From JAGWBF01 sp963663025 (GTDB lineage: Bacteria; Chloroflexota; Dehalococcoidia; Lucifugimonadales; JAGWBF01): DNA of 64,000 nt. Within the stretch, counting starts at the first letter, position 1; the number at the start of each line of letters is the position of its first letter. The stretch spans positions 558,001-622,000 of the forward strand of contig OY760073.1 in assembly GCA_963663025.1 (NCBI GenBank). Reading direction: 5' to 3'. The translations under genes were made by a program, and so were the position numbers. The notes below the pieces were generated by a model. The model did not search any database and had not been told where the DNA came from. It saw only the letters and a list, made by a program, of their open reading frames with translations. Shown one piece after another: positions 59,754-64,000 of this stretch.

Positions 59754-60140
59754 ATGGCAGTCGATGGAATAAAGCTGAACAGCGTCAACCATGTGGTTAC
59801 CATGGTCTCGAACACCAAGCTAAGCATGGAGTTCTACTGCGATTTTCTGGGATTCAAGCACATACCCAGCCAGGTCGATAACCCGAACATCACGTGGCTC
59901 GTTCTCCCCAACGGGGTGATGCTGCACCTAATAGAGACGGAGGAGGCTCCGGCCAAGCCTGACAATATTCATCATGCCTTCGAGGTGGAGGACTTCGACA
60001 GCGCTGCAAGAGCTGTGGAAGGGCATGGCGTAGCCATAGAGCGGTCCGGAGTGCGCCACGACGGACAGAAGTTCATGTTCTTCAGAGACCCCGACGGCAA
60101 TCGAGTGGAGCTCTGCACTCCATCGGGATTCGGGCGCTAG
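59754..60140 (+). CDS. VOC-family (glyoxalase/bleomycin-resistance/dioxygenase fold) protein
   Basis: 128 residues, one VOC unit of two beta-alpha-beta3 modules. Likely metal ligands are His in LNSVNHVVTMV, His/Glu in VMLHLIETEE, His in IHHAFEV and Glu in GNRVELCTP. The family covers glyoxalase I, methylmalonyl-CoA epimerase, fosfomycin resistance and extradiol dioxygenases; short length and motifs fit a glyoxalase-like dimer. A TTG at 59742 is in frame, but ATG 59754 follows GGAGG at six bases. Confidence 0.83.
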   Translation: MAVDGIKLNSVNHVVTMVSNTKLSMEFYCDFLGFKHIPSQVDNPNITWLVLPNGVMLHLIETEEAPAKPDNIHHAFEVEDFDSAARAVEGHGVAIERSGVRHDGQKFMFFRDPDGNRVELCTPSGFGR

Positions 60141-60169
60141 ATAGTCCCAACTCACGGCTAGTCTATATT

Positions 60170-60209
60170 AGACATCTTGGCATCAACGAAACTTTATGCT
60201 ATGATGTCT
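60170..60209 (+). promoter_or_regulatory. vapBC promoter with flanking inverted repeat; leaderless start
   Basis: TTGGCA at 60177-60182, 17 bases, TATGAT at 60200-60205. AGACATC (60170-60176) and GATGTCT (60203-60209) form an inverted repeat enclosing the -35 and touching the -10, with 33 bases between centres. Another palindrome GTCTA-TAT-TAGAC is at 60161-60173. The vapB ATG starts seven bases after the -10, so the transcript should begin at or next to the start codon. Confidence 0.7.
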
Positions 60210-60211
60210 TC

Positions 60212-60484
60212 ATGCGAACGACGTTGACCATAGATGACGACATAGCCGATGCCCTGAAGGAACAGTCTAGGCTCCTAGACCGTCCATTCAAGCAGGTAGT
60301 TAACGACATCCTGCGGCGGGGGCTGTCTCCGGCTTCGGTGAGGGAGCCAGCGCCCGAATACAGGATCATCCCCAACCGCAGCCAGCTCGTGCCGGGAGTG
60401 GACCCCATGAAGCTCAACCAGCTTGACGACGAGCTGCAGGTTGGGGAGGTGACGTCAGGCAGGCCCGAGGGTGATAGTCCCTGA
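60212..60484 (+). CDS. vapB: VapB-like ribbon-helix-helix antitoxin
   Basis: 90 residues. The N-terminus MRTTLTIDDDIADALKEQSR with PFKQVVNDILRRGL is a ribbon-helix-helix DNA-binding domain. The C-terminal half (PEYRIIPNRSQLVPGVDPMK) would wrap the toxin. It represses its own promoter in known systems, and an inverted repeat flanks the promoter here. It overlaps the toxin gene by 14 bases. No Shine-Dalgarno is possible if the transcript is leaderless. Confidence 0.87.
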   Translation: MRTTLTIDDDIADALKEQSRLLDRPFKQVVNDILRRGLSPASVREPAPEYRIIPNRSQLVPGVDPMKLNQLDDELQVGEVTSGRPEGDSP

Positions 60485-60896
60485 CCTGAACCTCCTGGTC
60501 TATGCCCACAACACGGGGGCGCCCTTCCATGAGAGCGCCAAGAAGTGGTGGGAGGACCTGATCAACGGACAGGAACGAGTCGGCGTACCTTGGGCTGTCC
60601 TGACGGGATTCGTCCGTCTCATGACCCACCCAAGGGTGCTCACCCGCCCCATGGCTGCTGATTCAGCTATGGACTACGTCGACGAGTGGTTCAGTTTCCC
60701 CCACGTTAGCCAGTTGAATCCCGGCAGCAATCACTTGGCGTATTTTCGTCAGAACCTGGCCGCCGCTGGCGTGGGAGGGAACTTGGTGACCGACTGCCAC
60801 ATAGCTGCCCTGGCCATGGAGTACCAGGCCGAACTGCACTCCAACGACACCGACTTCAGCCGGTTCTCCGGCCTGCGCTGGCACAACCCCATTTAA
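60471..60896 (+). CDS. vapC: VapC-like PIN-domain toxin
   Basis: 141 residues of PIN-domain ribonuclease. Acidic residues are Asp5 in IVPDLNLLVYAHN, Glu near 21-28 in HESAKKWWED, Asp in LVTDCHIAALAME and Asp in HSNDTDFSRF. VapC toxins cut tRNA or rRNA. Family-type signature TGFVRLMTHPRVLTRPM places it among the Mycobacterium-type VapCs that begin at ValPro rather than Met-x-Asp. GTG start; its start overlaps vapB. Confidence 0.9.
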   Translation: MIVPDLNLLVYAHNTGAPFHESAKKWWEDLINGQERVGVPWAVLTGFVRLMTHPRVLTRPMAADSAMDYVDEWFSFPHVSQLNPGSNHLAYFRQNLAAAGVGGNLVTDCHIAALAMEYQAELHSNDTDFSRFSGLRWHNPI

Positions 60897-60908
60897 GCAG
60901 AGACTGGC

Positions 60909-62342
60909 TTAGTTCCATGACCAGAAAGCGATGCGCCCCGCTGCCAACTCCAGGGGCACCGCGCCTTCTACGGCTTCAAGAACGTACACCTTGTAGCCTT
61001 GAGGCGAGCCCCCGTTCACCCCGGAGGAGTGCCTCTGAAGGTTTCCTGTGAAGACGATGTGGCGGCTGTCCGGCGACCAAATGGAGTGGGAAAGGGCATA
61101 CTGGTCAAAGAAGGTCAACGCCGTCAGAAGGTCTGCCGAAGGCAGAAACTCAGCTACCACAACCGGAGGGCCCCCATCCCGGTCAACCAGCTTCCAGGCG
61201 AAGGTGCGTCGCTCCGGGTCGAACACCACGTGGATGAGCTTTCGGCCATCTGGGGACCAGAAGAAGGCCAGCAAGGGCTCGTCCGATAGCATCCTGGGAG
61301 CGCCTCCATCAGTCCCCACCATGAACAGGCGGTCATACTGGCCACCCCCCGGCTGATCGGTGTCCGCAACGGCTAGCTCGTCACTCGTGGGCGAAAGCAT
61401 AAAGGCGGCCAGAGCACCCACATCTGCCAGGTAGCGAGGCCTGGCTCCGCCATCCAGCTCAGAGGCGTAGAGGGCATTGCTCCCATCCCGAGAACTGGTG
61501 TAGTAGGCGATGCGTCCATCATGGGATAGGGCTGGCACACGGAAGCCCGAACCGGCTAAATCCAGGTCAACCGGACTCGGCATCTCCGATCCAACTTGGG
61601 TCCCGGGCAGGTGCAATAGGTCGTTTTGCCGGCGTATCAGCAGCGAGCCCGTATCCCGTGCCCACGAATAGTACGTGGGTGATCCTAAGGCGATGGGAGA
61701 AGGTGACGGTCCTCCCTGGGATGCTGCCAGGAACAGGGTCAGGTGCCGACCAGTAGTCGCAAGGAAGGCCAGGTATCGGCTGTCGGGGGACCAGTAGATA
61801 TAGTGGGGCGCCCCCTGGGCAACCAGGATGGTGCCCGGTTCGTTTTCATAGACCTGCTTTGAGACTCCCGATGAGGCGTCGAAAATCTCCAGGGCAAGCT
61901 GGGCTGCATCTCCCCTCGAATTAACCCTTGACGCAGCTAGCCTGGAGCTGTCGGGAGACCAGGTCGGCCAAGTGTAGAAGGACTGGCTATCGGAAGCCTG
62001 GGCCAGAACATGTCCCGCGCCCCCAACCCGCGTCTCACTCCGGGTAAGGCTACGGGGTTCGCTGCCATCGGGGTTGATGGTGGCGATGTTCCCGTCCTCG
62101 GTAACGTAGGCGATACGATTAACCATGGTTGGCTGGGGCTGTTCCACGGTTTCCGGTACTTCATGCTCCATTGGAGTAGCTTCGCTGTGGATGGTGCTGC
62201 CGGGGGCCGCTCCGTCCCCACACGCCGCAAGCAAGGCTACGACCCCGGCCAAGCCCAAGAGCCAGCCGGAGGCCCTTCCAGGCCCAGCCTTCTGCCGTTG
62301 GTTTCCTAAAGTACATCTCCACAGCCGGGGTGGGGGTTTCAC
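60909..62342 (-). CDS. TolB-like beta-propeller lipoprotein
   Basis: 477 residues. A signal peptide (GWLLGLAGVVALLAACGDG) ends in a lipobox with AAC. A Pro/Glu-rich linker follows, then repeated blades of the TolB/WD40-like PD40 kind: IATINPDGSEPRSLTR, YTWPTWSPDSSRLAAS, YIYWSPDSRYLAFLA, LAFFWSPDGRKLIHV and SIWSPDSRHIVFTG. It is an exported binding or scaffold protein; no Tol-Pal genes are near. The GTG start gives a short basic extension before the signal; ATG is not available. Confidence 0.83.
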   Translation of the reverse strand: MKPPPRLWRCTLGNQRQKAGPGRASGWLLGLAGVVALLAACGDGAAPGSTIHSEATPMEHEVPETVEQPQPTMVNRIAYVTEDGNIATINPDGSEPRSLTRSETRVGGAGHVLAQASDSQSFYTWPTWSPDSSRLAASRVNSRGDAAQLALEIFDASSGVSKQVYENEPGTILVAQGAPHYIYWSPDSRYLAFLATTGRHLTLFLAASQGGPSPSPIALGSPTYYSWARDTGSLLIRRQNDLLHLPGTQVGSEMPSPVDLDLAGSGFRVPALSHDGRIAYYTSSRDGSNALYASELDGGARPRYLADVGALAAFMLSPTSDELAVADTDQPGGGQYDRLFMVGTDGGAPRMLSDEPLLAFFWSPDGRKLIHVVFDPERRTFAWKLVDRDGGPPVVVAEFLPSADLLTALTFFDQYALSHSIWSPDSRHIVFTGNLQRHSSGVNGGSPQGYKVYVLEAVEGAVPLELAAGRIAFWSWN

Positions 62343-62395
62343 GCCACAATCGACAAACGAGAGGGAATCGCAGACCGGCTAAGCGCGTACGATGA

Positions 62396-63439
62396 TCAGA
62401 GGGGGAGGGCTATAGCCTCTCCCGTCTGGGCGCTCCGGGTTACCGCCTCGGTAAACTCCATGTAGTGCACGCCGGTCTCGAAGGTGGTGTGGGTTATCGG
62501 CTCAGTTCCGCGGATGGCGTTGATGAACTCTTCTTCCACTCGCCAGCCGCCCTGCTTCTCGGGAGGAATTTCGATCTTCGAAAGTTGGCTATCTCCGCGC
62601 CGACCCCCGTACAGCGTGAGGGGCGGCGGGCCATCCATCTTCAGAGTGCCCTCTGTGCCGAACAGCCAGATATCGATGCCGGGCCCATGTCCGGTCACTG
62701 AGCTGAAGCTCAATGTGGCTTGGGCTCCGCTGGCCATCTCGCACATGATGTTTACATGGTCGGGCACTGTCACAGTGCGCACGACGCCGGATTCGTCCTT
62801 GCGGTTGCGAACGACCACGTTGGTCATAGCCATCACCTTGGAGGCTGGTCCCGTCCAGCGGATTATCCCCTCGTACCATATGCCCATCTGCATGATGTTG
62901 TAGCCGCTCAGGTCCCGGTTCTGCCTCCAGTGGAGGGGGCTGTCGAAGTCGGCGAAGGCGCTGGGCCACATGCGCATGTTCACCGATATCAGGTCTCCCA
63001 GGTAGCCCTCGGCCATCATCTGCTGGATGGCGCTGTCCACCGATAGGGTCATGGGTGAGGGGACGATCTGCTTGATCAGGTGGGGATGGTTGCGGGCAGC
63101 GTCAAGGAGCACGCGAGCTTCCTGGGCATCCATAGACATGCGGGCCTCGCAGAGCACGTGTTTGTTGTTCTCCAGGGCTGCTAGGATGATGGGATAGTGC
63201 ATGTAGGGCCAGGTGCCGATGCAGATGGCATTGGTATCGTCGGCTTCCACCAGCTCCAGCCAGTTATCGTAGACGGTCGGAATCTCGAACTCACCTGCGA
63301 CCCGTTCGCTGGACTCTCTGCTGCGGTTGCATACCGAAACGATTTCCACCCCATTCTGTTCCCTCAGGCCGGGGATATGGCGGTCCCGGGTGTTTCCTCC
63401 GGCGCCCACGACCCCCACGCGGATAATCCCGTCATCCAT
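62396..63439 (-). CDS. Gfo/Idh/MocA-family oxidoreductase
   Basis: 347 residues. The Rossmann domain opens RVGVVGAGGNTRDRHIPGL and has the EKP-like region CEARMSMDAQEARVLLDAA, where the usual E-K-P-x-A appears as EARMS. The C-terminal beta-sheet domain follows from about 125. Substrates are usually sugars or sugar-like alcohols; the Lys of the E-K-P motif is replaced (Arg), so activity may be altered. The frame is open to 63472, but the ATG at 63439 follows AAGGAG at eight bases. Confidence 0.85.
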   Translation of the reverse strand: MDDGIIRVGVVGAGGNTRDRHIPGLREQNGVEIVSVCNRSRESSERVAGEFEIPTVYDNWLELVEADDTNAICIGTWPYMHYPIILAALENNKHVLCEARMSMDAQEARVLLDAARNHPHLIKQIVPSPMTLSVDSAIQQMMAEGYLGDLISVNMRMWPSAFADFDSPLHWRQNRDLSGYNIMQMGIWYEGIIRWTGPASKVMAMTNVVVRNRKDESGVVRTVTVPDHVNIMCEMASGAQATLSFSSVTGHGPGIDIWLFGTEGTLKMDGPPPLTLYGGRRGDSQLSKIEIPPEKQGGWRVEEEFINAIRGTEPITHTTFETGVHYMEFTEAVTRSAQTGEAIALPL

Positions 63440-63572
63440 GTTGAAGCTCCTTGCAGTTTGAACTTGTGGCACCCCGATTATAGGAGGGACGGGCCGCCCA
63501 GTCCAGTTGAGGCCGCCGGTTGCCGTTCCCTGCTTTGACTCTTATATTTGGGGCAATGTCCCAAGCAGCGAA

Positions 63573-64000
63573 ATGGAAGGCAATGAAGTGGAAATAGAAA
63601 CACGGGCTATACACGTGGGGCGCGATGTAGATGCCGCCACGGGGGCTGTCTCGTCACCCATCCACCTGTCCACCACATTCGAGAGGGCGCCCGACGGCAG
63701 TTTTCCCCAGGGCTACATCTACAGCCGGGCGGACAATCCCAACAGGGCTGCCCTCGAGGAGTGCATGAGGGACCTGGAGGGCGGGCAGAGCGCCGCCGCC
63801 TTCTCCTCTGGTATGGCCGCCATTGCGGCTGTGTTCCAGGCCCTGTCCACGGGTGACCACGTAGTAGCGCCGCGGGATGTTTACCACGGCACCGGTCGTG
63901 TGCTGCGAGGGTTCATGTCCCGTTGGAACCTGGACGCCACATTTGTGGATATGGCGGACCGGGAGCATGTGCGAGGGGCGATGCGCCCATCTACGCGAGC
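63573..64000 (+). CDS. Cys/Met-metabolism PLP-dependent enzyme (partial, 5' end)
   Basis: The gene runs off the window, showing 142 codons. The N-terminal fold-type I pattern of cystathionine gamma-synthase/lyase is clear: TRAIHVGRDVDAATGAVSSP, HLSTTFER, YIYSRADNPNRAALEECM, SGMAAIAAV and PRDVYHGTGRV. The PLP-binding lysine lies beyond the window. It could be MetB, MetC, MetZ or methionine gamma-lyase. The ATG at 63573 has a GAAGTG-start alternative (GTG 63588). It is divergent to the Gfo/Idh gene. Confidence 0.85.
   Translation, partial: MEGNEVEIETRAIHVGRDVDAATGAVSSPIHLSTTFERAPDGSFPQGYIYSRADNPNRAALEECMRDLEGGQSAAAFSSGMAAIAAVFQALSTGDHVVAPRDVYHGTGRVLRGFMSRWNLDATFVDMADREHVRGAMRPSTR

Overview
The window is a high-GC bacterial chromosome segment with many short operons. 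The gene content suggests a member of the Chloroflexota, probably close to SAR202/Dehalococcoidia. The pointers are a peptide-type ABC substrate-binding lipoprotein with a long Val-Glu-Thr repeat linker, many amidohydrolases and ring-cleavage dioxygenases, a Cdc48-type double AAA ATPase, and a T-box in front of ilvB. This placement is inferred from family content; there is no rRNA gene here.

Layout. 1-13747: housekeeping and metabolic genes (acyl-CoA carboxylase beta chain, folP, a folK-nuclease fusion, Na+/Ca2+ exchanger, a GreA fusion, gyrA, CitE-like lyase, YbjQ family, folB). 13748-14189: palindromic repeats. 14190-17792: minus-strand operon of a LigB-type extradiol dioxygenase and two amidohydrolases. 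17793-21050: a long leader, then panD overlapped by a methyltransferase, a second methyltransferase and a hydrolase. 21322-27599: orphan ABC ATPase, an atypical inositol-monophosphatase-like protein, an erythrin-VIT iron transporter, a DMT transporter, tRNA-Glu, argC and nth. 27735-34236: HEAT protein, PPOX and MaoC-like proteins, a maleylpyruvate-isomerase-like protein and three tandem bicupin genes. 34264-38746: double AAA ATPase and peptide-type substrate-binding lipoprotein.

38851-50320 is a surface-polysaccharide locus (glycosyltransferases, sugar epimerases, wecB, ABC exporter) interrupted by several families of palindromic repeats, with one 5'-truncated glycosyltransferase fragment. 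50321-52380 is a small accessory island: a structured palindromic region and promoter with an operator-like palindrome, a Panacea-domain (antitoxin-type) gene overlapped by a two-helix membrane protein, a second small membrane protein and a one-domain DUF1508 protein. 52444-54506 holds a T-box leader and ilvB. 54964-64000 holds an MBL-fold hydrolase, a radical-SAM/PAP2/mtaB operon, a VOC protein, a vapBC pair with an apparently leaderless promoter, a TolB-like lipoprotein, a Gfo/Idh oxidoreductase and the start of a Cys/Met-metabolism PLP enzyme.

The most interesting points are the Panacea island, the three bicupins next to a maleylpyruvate-isomerase-like gene, the panD-methyltransferase overlap, and five proteins with fused domains or missing catalytic residues: FolK-SNase, recombinase-like domain-GreA, the AAA ATPase with a degenerate second ring, a class I amidotransferase without its His/Glu, and an IMPase-like protein without two metal-binding aspartates.
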